In this document: in pieces, positions 8,027 to 16,465 of the stretch | Layout: every line of letters starts with the position of its first letter | Numbering within the stretch: the first letter of the stretch is position 1 | NCBI GenBank assembly: GCA_022825185.1 | Contig: JAJDYK010000284.1 | Span: 1 to 20,229, forward strand | Source: Candidatus Latescibacterota bacterium | GTDB taxonomy: Bacteria > Latescibacterota > UBA2968 > UBA8231 | Length of the DNA stretch: 20,229 nucleotides | Direction: 5' to 3' | Notes under the pieces: model-generated | Databases searched by the model: none | Told to the model about the DNA's origin: nothing | The model's input: the letters and a program-made list of their open reading frames with translations, nothing else | Made by a program: the position numbers and the translations under genes

Positions 8027-10168
8027 ATGAAGACATTCAACATTCTCCTTACGACGGCCTGTCTGTTGGCCTTATCAGCTTGCTCGTCTCCCCACGAGCG
8101 GGCCAACAAACTGCTGGTAGAGACCGTCCAACTCATTCAGGCCGCCGAAGGCGAACCATCAGCGCAGAAGAAACGCGAGTTGCTGAGGCCGGCGCGGCGC
8201 AATCTACAGACTATCGTGGACGACTGTTTGGAGTCTCCGACGTACGCATGCGTCATGTCGTTGGCTCTCGCCACGGCCCAGTTAATTGAAGATGACGATG
8301 ACCGCGCTCGGGCGTTTGTCCGCATCGCTGAGGCACAGACGGAAACGGATGATCTCGAGGAAGCTCTTGCCACGGCCCGGTGGATTGAAGATGAATCTCG
8401 CCGCGCTGGGGCGTTTGTCCGCATCGCTGAGGCACAGACGGAAACGGATGATCTCGGGGAAGCCCTTGCCACGGCCCGAACGATTGAACACGACTATCGC
8501 CGCGCTCGGGCGTTTGTCCGCATCGCTGAGGCACAGACGAAAGCGGGTGATCCCGAGGAAGCCCAGAATACCCTAACTGAAGCCCTTGCTACGGCCCGGT
8601 GGATTGAAGATGACTATCTCCGCGCTGGGGCGTACCTCCAAATCGCTGTAGCACAAGCGGAAGTGGGCGAGGACGAAAAGGCTCTTGCCACGGCCCGGAC
8701 GATTGAAGATGACCATGACCGCGCTTGGGCGTTACGCCACCTCGCTGAGGCACAGGCGGAAGCAGGCGATATCGGGGAAGCCCTTGCCACGGCCCGGACG
8801 ATTGAAGATGACCATGACCGTGCTGGGGCGTTCTGCGACATCGCTAGGGCACAGACGGAAACGGGCGAGGACGAAAAGGCCCAGCATACCCTAGCCCAAG
8901 CCCTTGCTACGGCCCAGTTGATGGAAAATTATTCTTCCCGCGCTGGGGCGTTCCTCCAAATCGCTAGGGCACAGACGGAAACGGGCGAGGACGAAAAGGC
9001 CCAGCATACCCTAGCCCAAGCCCTTGCCGCAGCCCGGTTGATGGAAAATGACTCTTCCCGCACTGGGGCATTCTACATCGACTTTATGTCGGCGATAGAG
9101 GACGAGGATTGGGAAGACCTGTCCCTTAGATTCCGGTGGTTTGACCGCAACTATCGCCGCACTGAGGCGTTCCGTAAGATCGCTGAGGCACAGGCGGAAG
9201 CGGGCGATATCGAGGAGGCCCTTGCCACGGCCCGGACGATTGAAGAGGACGATAACCGCGCTTGGGCGTTTCTCCAAATCGCTAGGGCACAGACGGAAGC
9301 GGGCGAGGACGAGAAGGCCCAGCATACCCTAGCCCAAACCCTTGCCGCAGCCCAGTTGATTAAAGAGGACAATGACCGTGCTTGGGCGTTCCGCCAAATC
9401 GCTGTAGCACAAGCAAAAGCGGGCGATATAAAGGGAGCCCTTGCCACAGTCCGGTTAATTGAAGAGGACTCTTTCCCCTCCCGCACTGAGGCGTTCCGTG
9501 AGATCGCTGAGGCACAGACGGAAGCGGGCGATATAAAGGGAGCCCTTGCCACAGTCCGGTTAATTGAAGAGGACAATGACCGTGCTTGGGCGTTCCGCCA
9601 AATCGCTGTAGCACAAGCGAAAGCGGGCGATATAAAGGGAGCCCTTGCCACAGCCCGGTTGATTAAAGAGGACTCTTTCCCCTCCCGCACTGAGGCGTTC
9701 CGTGAGATCGCTGAGACACAGACGAAAGCGGGCGATATAAAGGGAGCCCTTGCCACAGTCCGGTTGATTGAAGAGGACTATCGCCGCGCTTGGGCGTTCC
9801 ACCACATCGCTGTAGCACAGGCGAAAGCAGGCGATATAAAGGGAGCCCTTGCCACAGCCCAGTTGATTGAAGAGGACTCTTTCCGCGCTTGGGCGTTTTG
9901 CCACATCGCTGTAGCACAAGCGGAAACGGGCGAGGATGAGGAAGCCCAGCATACCCTAGCCCAAGCCCTTGCCACAGCCCAGTTGATTGAAGAGGACGAT
10001 GACCGCGCTTGGGCGTTCCGCCACATCGCTGTAGCACAGGCGAAAACGGGCGAGGATGAGGAAGCCCAGCATACCCTAGCCCAAGCCCTTGCCATAGCCC
10101 GGTTGATTGAAGAGGACGATGACCGCGCTTGGGCATTCGGCGGCATCGCTATGGGTCTCCCCAAATAG
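8027..10168 (+). CDS. Lipoprotein with 18 tandem TPR-like repeats (paralogue of the preceding gene)
   Basis: The start is ATG 8027 after SD GAAGGAAAG, giving 713 residues. The signal peptide MKTFNILLTTACLLALSACSS is nearly the same as in the upstream paralogue, with lipobox Cys19. Compared with that gene a 35-codon block of the unique N-terminal region is missing: the sequence passes from IVDD straight to CLESPTYACVMS. Eighteen repeats follow. Repeat 8 is degenerate (TGAFYIDFMSAIEDEDWED); repeats 12 and 14 carry a two-residue insertion (SFPSRTEAF). Later repeats favour DIKGALATVRLIEEDS. The product is predicted to be a long membrane-anchored alpha-solenoid. It is convergent with dapL, 63 bp apart. 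No function is recognised. Confidence 0.8.
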   Translation: MKTFNILLTTACLLALSACSSPHERANKLLVETVQLIQAAEGEPSAQKKRELLRPARRNLQTIVDDCLESPTYACVMSLALATAQLIEDDDDRARAFVRIAEAQTETDDLEEALATARWIEDESRRAGAFVRIAEAQTETDDLGEALATARTIEHDYRRARAFVRIAEAQTKAGDPEEAQNTLTEALATARWIEDDYLRAGAYLQIAVAQAEVGEDEKALATARTIEDDHDRAWALRHLAEAQAEAGDIGEALATARTIEDDHDRAGAFCDIARAQTETGEDEKAQHTLAQALATAQLMENYSSRAGAFLQIARAQTETGEDEKAQHTLAQALAAARLMENDSSRTGAFYIDFMSAIEDEDWEDLSLRFRWFDRNYRRTEAFRKIAEAQAEAGDIEEALATARTIEEDDNRAWAFLQIARAQTEAGEDEKAQHTLAQTLAAAQLIKEDNDRAWAFRQIAVAQAKAGDIKGALATVRLIEEDSFPSRTEAFREIAEAQTEAGDIKGALATVRLIEEDNDRAWAFRQIAVAQAKAGDIKGALATARLIKEDSFPSRTEAFREIAETQTKAGDIKGALATVRLIEEDYRRAWAFHHIAVAQAKAGDIKGALATAQLIEEDSFRAWAFCHIAVAQAETGEDEEAQHTLAQALATAQLIEEDDDRAWAFRHIAVAQAKTGEDEEAQHTLAQALAIARLIEEDDDRAWAFGGIAMGLPK
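8260..10150 (+). repeat. In-frame tandem repeat array in the second lipoprotein gene
   Basis: There are eighteen head-to-tail units, mostly 99 or 120 bp, with two 105-bp units. Units 11-12 and 13-14 (about 9360-9760) form a higher-order duplication of roughly 204 bp with very few differences. The 6-bp insertion that makes SFPSR is present in both 105-bp units. Several stretches are identical to units in the first paralogue, for example the run coding for RIAEAQTKAGDPEEAQ. Confidence 0.85.
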
Positions 10169-10228
10169 ACCAGTAGCTTTTCCGAGTTTCAAGCAACGGT
10201 CCGGTCGTTTCGCGTACTTCACGTCCCA

Positions 10229-10322
10229 GCCCTAAAGCTGGCTAATCCGCTCCATGGCCTCTTCGATCCGGTCGCGGTGATTGAAGGCCGACAGGCGCAA
10301 GTACCCCTCGCCGGCCGCGCCA
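10229..10322 (-). repeat. Native dapL 3' end (source or right boundary of the direct repeats)
   Basis: These are the last codons of dapL plus 3 bp beyond its stop. They are the reference for the copies at 6349-6442 and 7907-7970. The similarity to copy 1 stops 3 nt after the stop codon on one side and within the codons for GFGAAG on the other, so the repeated unit is essentially the end of the coding sequence. Confidence 0.9.
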
Positions 10323-11458
10323 AAACCCGCACCCGGCGTGCCGACGATGTGTGCTTGGTCGAGCAAGTAGTCGAAGTACGTCCAACTGTCCTGCCCGTCG
10401 GGCGTGGCCACCCACAAATAGGGAGCGTGCTCGCCCCCGTACACCGTAAGCCCAGCCGCTCCCAACTGCTGGCGCATGATCGCGGCATTTTCCATGTAGA
10501 ACGCAACGCGCTCGGCAATGCCCTGCTGACCAGCCGGTGAGTACGCGGCCGCCGCAGCGCGCTGCACCGGATACGCCACGCCGTTGAACTTGGTCGAGTG
10601 CCGCCGCGCCCACAGCCGATGCAGATCCACTTCCTCGCCCGAAGCAGCGCGGCCCTTGAGTTCCTTCGGCACCACAATGTACCCGCAACGCAGGCCAGTA
10701 AATCCGGCGTTCTTGGAAAAACTGCGGAATTCTATCGCCACCTCGCGGGCACCTTCGACTTCGTAGATGGAGCGCGGGAGCGCCGGATCGGTGATGTAGC
10801 TCTCGTAGGCCGCGTCAAACATAATGACCGCCTGCTCGCGACGGGCGTATTCGATCCAGCGGGCCAAGGCGTCGCGGGTCATCACTACGCCCGTGGGATT
10901 GTTGGGCGAGCACAAGTAGATCAGATCGACGTGGCCGGCCGGCAGGTTCGGGATGAAGTCATTGGCGGCTGTACACGGCATGTAAACCATACCGGCGTAC
11001 GAACCGTTCTCGTCGGCTGGCCCCGTGCGACCAGCCATGACGTTGGAATCGCAGTACACCGGATAGACCGGATCGGTCAGCGCGACCACGCAATCGCTGG
11101 CGAAAATTTCCTGCACTGCGCCCGAGTCGCACTTGGACCCATCGGAGACAAAAATCTCGTCGCTGTGTACCTGCACGCCGCGCGCGCTAAAGTCGTGCTC
11201 GACAATGGCCTCGCGCAGAAAATCCTGGCCCTGGTCGGGCGGATAGCCCTGCAAGGTATCGTCGTGCGCCATTTCCTCGACGGCTTCTTTCATCGCATCG
11301 ACCATCGGCCGCGGAATGCCCTTGACCACGTCGCCGATCCCCAAGCGGATCACGTCGGCTTGGGGATGATCAGCGGCAAACGCATCGACCCGGCGGGCGA
11401 TTTCTGGAAAGAGGTAACCGGCTTTGAGCTTGAGGTAGTGATCGTTGATATGCACCAT
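10232..11458 (-). CDS. dapL: LL-diaminopimelate aminotransferase
   Basis: This 408-residue PLP enzyme is full length for the family. It converts tetrahydrodipicolinate directly to LL-diaminopimelate with glutamate, the short route to lysine and peptidoglycan precursors. Visible features are the N-terminal [27 protein letters not shown] near 40-49, [19 protein letters not shown] (182-192), FDAAYESYI, and the PLP lysine motif [15 protein letters not shown] with Lys249. Presence of DapL means the succinylase/acetylase branch may be absent. The ATG at 11458 follows AAGAAAG. It is divergent from no gene and stands alone; its 3' end is duplicated twice to the left. The chain is intact despite the inserted lipoprotein genes beyond its stop. 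Confidence 0.95.
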   Translation of the reverse strand: MVHINDHYLKLKAGYLFPEIARRVDAFAADHPQADVIRLGIGDVVKGIPRPMVDAMKEAVEEMAHDDTLQGYPPDQGQDFLREAIVEHDFSARGVQVHSDEIFVSDGSKCDSGAVQEIFASDCVVALTDPVYPVYCDSNVMAGRTGPADENGSYAGMVYMPCTAANDFIPNLPAGHVDLIYLCSPNNPTGVVMTRDALARWIEYARREQAVIMFDAAYESYITDPALPRSIYEVEGAREVAIEFRSFSKNAGFTGLRCGYIVVPKELKGRAASGEEVDLHRLWARRHSTKFNGVAYPVQRAAAAAYSPAGQQGIAERVAFYMENAAIMRQQLGAAGLTVYGGEHAPYLWVATPDGQDSWTYFDYLLDQAHIVGTPGAGFGAAGEGYLRLSAFNHRDRIEEAMERISQL

Positions 11459-11564
11459 AACATTGCTTTCTTGGAATGAATTAGAAATTAAGAATTATCA
11501 ATCATCCGTTGCCAATTCTCAACTGATACTTCGCATCCTTGCTTGCTGCCACCGGTCGGGTGTC

Positions 11565-12653
11565 TCAGCGCCGGATAACCATACTGAAGATCAGCGACTC
11601 AGTGGCGTTAGCCGCATCGGTGGCCGTGTAGGTTACCGTGTAGATGATGCTACAGGATCCTTCGGGCGTACCCGTAATGGTCCGCGTAGCCGAGTTAAAT
11701 GACAAGCCCGCTGGTAGGCCCGATATGCTGTATGTAATCGCACCCGTACCACCAGTTACGGCTGGCAGCACTCGTGGCCTACCCGTGTAAACCACAGCAC
11801 CCTCGGCGTTGGCGCATGTTTCCGTTTCTGGTCGGACGACTGAGATGGAGACGCCCTTTTCTATCAAGGTGGGAACCTGTTCGTTTACTTCGCGTTGGTT
11901 GATGGGATTGTCCAGCAATCCTAGCCAATCCAGCTTGGTCAGGCCATCCAACGCACTCACATCCTCCACCTTATTATTCCCCAAGTTCAGCCATCTCAGC
12001 TTGGTCAGACCCGACAACGAGCTGACATCCGCCACCTCGTTGCCCGATAGGTTCAGCGTGTTCAGGTTGGTCAGACCCGACAACGGACTCACATCCGTAA
12101 CCTCGTTGCCCCACAGGCTTAGCCATTTTAGGTTGGTCAGACCCGACAGCGGACTCACATCCGTAATCTGATTGTCCCCTAGTTTTAGAAAGGTCAGGTT
12201 GGTCAGACCCGACAACGGGCTGAGATCTTCAATCTCGTTGCCCAGCAGGTTTAGCGTGTCCAATGCCGTAGCATATTCGAGGCCGTCCAAGCTCTTAATG
12301 TTTTGCTCTTCTGCATCGAGCCGCGTTAGGGACGCTAGATCGGCGACGGTAAGCGAGCCTTCTAATTTCTTTAGTGCCTGCCGCACCGCACGCTCCAGAT
12401 TGGCATCGGCGAATGAGACCACCTCCGACAGCGTGCTATCCGACGGCGTACTATCGGTTTCATCTTCCAACTCGGTGCTATCGGCTGCGGCCTCGTTGAC
12501 GGCTCCCTGCCCCTCGGCTATTGTGTACTGGTCGTTGTCCAAGAACTCGCACAACGCACAAGTGGCTTTGCCCGCAGAGGTCGGCGCGACCGGCGGCGGG
12601 TCGGAACAGGCCATCCAAGTAAACACCATCCCTAAAACGACGAGAACCAGCAT
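11565..12653 (-). CDS. Leucine-rich-repeat lipoprotein with C-terminal Ig-like (putative Ig) domain
   Basis: From ATG 12653 the product is 362 residues. The hydrophobic segment MLVLVVLGMVFTWMACSD looks like the core of a lipoprotein signal peptide (Cys after WMA, not a perfect lipobox). A low-complexity acidic Ser/Thr region (about 50-75) follows, then an internalin-like cap (FADANLERAVRQALKK) and about seven 22-residue LRRs of the type SPLSGLTNL..L.L..N.ITDV. The C-terminal 70 residues contain ITYSISGLPAGLSFNSA and ITGTP, typical of He_PIG-type Ig-like domains. It is probably cell-surface and binds protein or polysaccharide. A strong SD (AGGAGG) 32 nt upstream instead serves ATG 12679 in another frame; see the frameshift finding. 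Confidence 0.75.
   Translation of the reverse strand: MLVLVVLGMVFTWMACSDPPPVAPTSAGKATCALCEFLDNDQYTIAEGQGAVNEAAADSTELEDETDSTPSDSTLSEVVSFADANLERAVRQALKKLEGSLTVADLASLTRLDAEEQNIKSLDGLEYATALDTLNLLGNEIEDLSPLSGLTNLTFLKLGDNQITDVSPLSGLTNLKWLSLWGNEVTDVSPLSGLTNLNTLNLSGNEVADVSSLSGLTKLRWLNLGNNKVEDVSALDGLTKLDWLGLLDNPINQREVNEQVPTLIEKGVSISVVRPETETCANAEGAVVYTGRPRVLPAVTGGTGAITYSISGLPAGLSFNSATRTITGTPEGSCSIIYTVTYTATDAANATESLIFSMVIRR
11940..12280 (-). repeat. 66-bp tandem repeats encoding LRRs
   Basis: Successive 66-bp units code for 22-residue leucine-rich repeats with the conserved segment SPLSGLTNL. The DNA of adjacent units is very similar (GTTGGTCAGACCCGACA on the plus strand recurs), which points to expansion by duplication within the gene. 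Confidence 0.8.
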
Positions 12654-12679
12654 AGCTTTGCCCGCTTCAGTAACGGCAT
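12632..12679 (-). pseudogene. Short frame with strong SD, probable frameshifted N-terminus of the LRR gene
   Basis: On the minus strand CAGGAGGTAACC precedes ATG 12679, an ideal ribosome binding site. That frame gives MPLLKRAKLCWFSSF and stops after 15 residues. Joining MPLLKRAK to the LRR frame one base later would give a standard signal peptide: basic residues, then LVLVVLGMVFTWMAC. This suggests a 1-nt deletion near 12653-12660, real or from assembly. A genuine 15-residue leader peptide is the alternative. Confidence 0.5.
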
Positions 12680-12692
12680 GGTTACCTCCTGA

Positions 12693-12738
12693 TGTAAAGG
12701 GCAGCCCAATTGAGCCACATGAACACTGCCCCTTTACA
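12693..12738 (-). promoter_or_regulatory. Inverted repeat in the leader of the LRR gene
   Basis: TGTAAAGGGCAG (12693-12704) pairs with CTGCCCCTTTACA (12726-12738) with one bulged base and a 21-nt loop. On the transcript the stem ends 2 nt before the AGGAGG ribosome binding site, a position where folding could affect translation. No U-tract follows, so it is not a standard terminator. Confidence 0.5.
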
Positions 12739-12853
12739 ACCAAAACAACAAGTCAAAGTAAAACGGCTAAACATAATCTCTATCCTCTCTCATGTACTGG
12801 CAAATTCTATACCTAACGTTACGCAGCCGTTCATTGTTTAGTACCTTCACGCT

Positions 12854-12934
12854 ATGGGCAATGACCTTTTAGAATTGTATCGCGACTATCTGCTCAGTTC
12901 GTTTGGCGCGGCCACCACCACTAATCACCATTAA
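12854..12934 (+). pseudogene. Transposase N-terminal remnant (IS4/IS701-like)
   Basis: ATG 12854 opens a 26-codon frame ending at TAA 12932-12934. Its residues DLLELYRDYLLSSFGAATTT closely resemble the conserved N-terminus LYSDYL(I/L)SSFG.TTATGLS found in many DDE transposases of the IS4/IS701 type. The similarity then ends (NHH, stop) and the next gene's SD begins. No terminal inverted repeats or catalytic DDE parts remain. The family name is from memory of the motif and should be taken as probable. Confidence 0.6.
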
Positions 12935-12952
12935 TTAAAAGGAGACTCGCTC

Positions 12953-13906
12953 GTGGATATAAGCTTTATGACCAGTGCCGGCGGCACCAACAATTGGAGC
13001 CTCGACGAATGCGCCCGTTGGGCGCGGGAGCACGATTTCGACTGCGTGCGCCTAAACGACTCTGGCGCGCTCGACTCGGATCATATTCTATCAGTCGGAC
13101 CGGACTCCGTGCTTTCGACCTTGCGCCAACACGACCTGTACCTCGCTGCCCTCACCGCGCACTACAACCTACTCGACGACGACCGCGAACAGGCCCGCGA
13201 CGCCCAAGCCAAGCTGCTCAAGGCCATTGCATCGGCCCGCGCCCTCGACTGTCCCGTCATCGTCACCAGCAGCGGCGCACCCGTGCGCAACGGCCAGTTC
13301 TACGGCATGTTCTCCTCCGAACCCGGCAACCCCAGCGACCGCTCCGACGAATTAGTCGATCGCTTCCAAGCCATGTTCGAACCCGTAGTGCAAGCGGCTG
13401 AAGACAGCAATGTCCGGCTCGCACTCGACGTGGCCGTGCGCATGGGCCAGATCGGCTGCAACCCAGAGATGTGGGAAAAAATCCTCGACGCCGTGCCCTC
13501 CGATCACCTCGGCCTGTCCTGCGACCCGTCGCACTGGCTGTGGATGCACATCCTGCCGGTCGAAGACGTCATCCGCGACTTTGCCGGCCATTGGTACTAC
13601 GCCGATGTCAAGGACTGCGAGATCAGCCCGCGGATGCTCTACCGCCAGGGCATCATCGGCAATTGGTGGTGGCAATACCGCGTCCCCGGCCGCGGCCAAC
13701 TCGACTGGAGCACCATCATCGGCGCGCTGTGGGAATCGGGCTACGACTACGTGCTGTGCGTGGAAAACGAAGACCGCGGCTTCCCCGGCTTAGAGGGCTT
13801 TGCCTTTGGCGGCCAACACCTGCGCAGTTTGCTGCCGCCCAAGGAATCTAACTTTAAGCGGCAAGGAGGGCATTGGAAGACGAGCGGGTGGGAACGCAAG
13901 AGGTAG
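12953..13906 (+). CDS. Sugar phosphate isomerase/epimerase-like TIM-barrel protein
   Basis: The GTG start at 12953 follows AAAAGGAG with good spacing; the product is 317 residues. It belongs to the AP-endonuclease-2/xylose-isomerase-like TIM-barrel group. Support comes from LGLSCDPSHWLWM (Asp191, His194), YYADVKDCE (Lys220, Asp221), YRVPGRGQLDW (compare PGEG.(I/L)DW) and VENED (Glu271, Glu273) near the C-terminus. Some usual metal ligands are altered: Asp159 stands where Glu is common, and the His of HLKD is Ala. It could be a sugar isomerase, epimerase or related lyase; the substrate is not readable. Such genes are abundant in Poribacteria- and Planctomycetes-like genomes. Its stop codon lies inside a perfect palindrome. 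Confidence 0.78.
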   Translation: MDISFMTSAGGTNNWSLDECARWAREHDFDCVRLNDSGALDSDHILSVGPDSVLSTLRQHDLYLAALTAHYNLLDDDREQARDAQAKLLKAIASARALDCPVIVTSSGAPVRNGQFYGMFSSEPGNPSDRSDELVDRFQAMFEPVVQAAEDSNVRLALDVAVRMGQIGCNPEMWEKILDAVPSDHLGLSCDPSHWLWMHILPVEDVIRDFAGHWYYADVKDCEISPRMLYRQGIIGNWWWQYRVPGRGQLDWSTIIGALWESGYDYVLCVENEDRGFPGLEGFAFGGQHLRSLLPPKESNFKRQGGHWKTSGWERKR

Positions 13907-13934
13907 GGGGCGGTTTGCAAACCGCCCCCTACCT
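13901..13934. repeat. Perfect 34-bp palindrome at the end of the isomerase gene
   Basis: The left arm AGGTAGGGGGCGGTTTG (13901-13917) is followed without a loop by its exact reverse complement (13918-13934). The TAG stop of the isomerase gene (13904-13906) is part of the left arm. As RNA it would form a very stable GC-rich hairpin between this gene and glnS. The absence of a T-run makes a classical Rho-independent terminator less likely; it may be an REP-like dispersed palindrome. Confidence 0.75.
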
Positions 13935-13996
13935 TGCCGCTGGGACCATTTGCCCTATCCTTTATTTGTCATGCCGCAACCAGCCACAGAGGACCC

Positions 13997-15670
<1,674 letters not shown>

Positions 15671-15688
15671 CCACACCCCCAGCCGCGC

Positions 15689-16465
15689 ATGAGGATTTCG
15701 CGCCTCCTATCGGCCTTGCTCCTCTCGGCACCCGTTGCCGCCGAAGAGGTCGTCGTGCCAGCCGGTCCCTTCACCATGGGCATCGACCACCCGCGAGCCA
15801 CCGACGAAAAGCCCAGCCGCCAAGTCTATCTGAGCGCCTTTTCCATCGACCGCTACGAGGTCACCAATGCCCGCTTCGCCGCCTTTGTCGCGGCCACCGG
15901 CTATCAGACGGAGGCGGAAAAACGCGGGGCTGAAAAGGCCGACAGCATCAGTTGGCGTCAGCCCCACGGCCCCGGTTCAGTGGCTGACCTCAGCCATCCG
16001 GTCGTCTATGTTAGCTGGCAAGATGCTCACGCGTATTGCGCTTGGCGCGGCGGACGGCTGCCCACCGAAGCCGAGTGGGAAAAAAGTGCGCGCGGCAGTG
16101 ACGGTCGGCTCTGGCCCTGGGGCACAAAGTTTGCGGCAGGACGCGCCAATGTTTGGGGCGCAGAAGATGGGTACGAACAACTGGCACCCGTCGGCTCTTT
16201 TCCCTCCGGAGCCAGCCCATACGGTGCGCTCGACATGGCCGGTAACGTCTGGGAGTGGTGCGCCGACTGGTACGATGCCAACTATTATGCCACCGGGCCG
16301 ACTAAAGACCCGCAAGGGCCAGAAACCGGCCGATTCAAAGTTCTGCGCGGCGGCTCGTGGATTAATCCGGGACCAGTGCTGCGCAGCATCAACCGCTTCG
16401 AGGTCCTGCCCGTAGAGCGCAGCCCCTATATCGGTTTCCGCTGCGCCCGTTCCCATGCGCCTTAG
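15689..16465 (+). CDS. Exported FGE-sulfatase-domain (SUMF1-like) protein
   Basis: This 258-residue protein has a signal peptide (MRISRLLSALLLSAPVAA, probable cleavage before EEV). The rest is one FGE/SUMF1-like domain: GPFTMG (26-31), DRYEVTNARFAAF, PVVYVSWQDAHAYCAWRGG, RLPTEAEWEKSARG, DMAGNVWEWCADWY, VLRGGSW (218-224) and GFRCAR. True formylglycine-generating enzymes have two copper-binding cysteines shortly after GGS; here the segment is GGSWINPGPVLRSINRF with none, so catalysis is not expected. Members like this often act as binding or scaffolding domains. It overlaps the next gene by 11 nt, which suggests co-translation with the ASPIC/UnbV protein. The start codon has no strong SD. Confidence 0.82.
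   Translation: MRISRLLSALLLSAPVAAEEVVVPAGPFTMGIDHPRATDEKPSRQVYLSAFSIDRYEVTNARFAAFVAATGYQTEAEKRGAEKADSISWRQPHGPGSVADLSHPVVYVSWQDAHAYCAWRGGRLPTEAEWEKSARGSDGRLWPWGTKFAAGRANVWGAEDGYEQLAPVGSFPSGASPYGALDMAGNVWEWCADWYDANYYATGPTKDPQGPETGRFKVLRGGSWINPGPVLRSINRFEVLPVERSPYIGFRCARSHAP

Noticed and set aside
6915..10150. CRISPR-like look of regularly repeated sequence
   Set aside because: The repeats are contiguous, diverged, in frame and lack unique spacers; they code for a TPR-like solenoid.
9151..10164. Several 100-200 codon minus-strand frames across the second repeat array
   Set aside because: Same reason: antisense shadows of the in-frame 99/120-bp repeats.
10598..11479. A 293-codon plus-strand frame across dapL
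   Set aside because: It is antisense to a complete DapL and has no family motif.
11459..11564. AT-rich gap between dapL and the LRR gene as a possible small RNA or terminator
   Set aside because: AATTAAGAATTATCAATCAT is AT-rich but forms no convincing stem; no promoter-terminator pair was seen.
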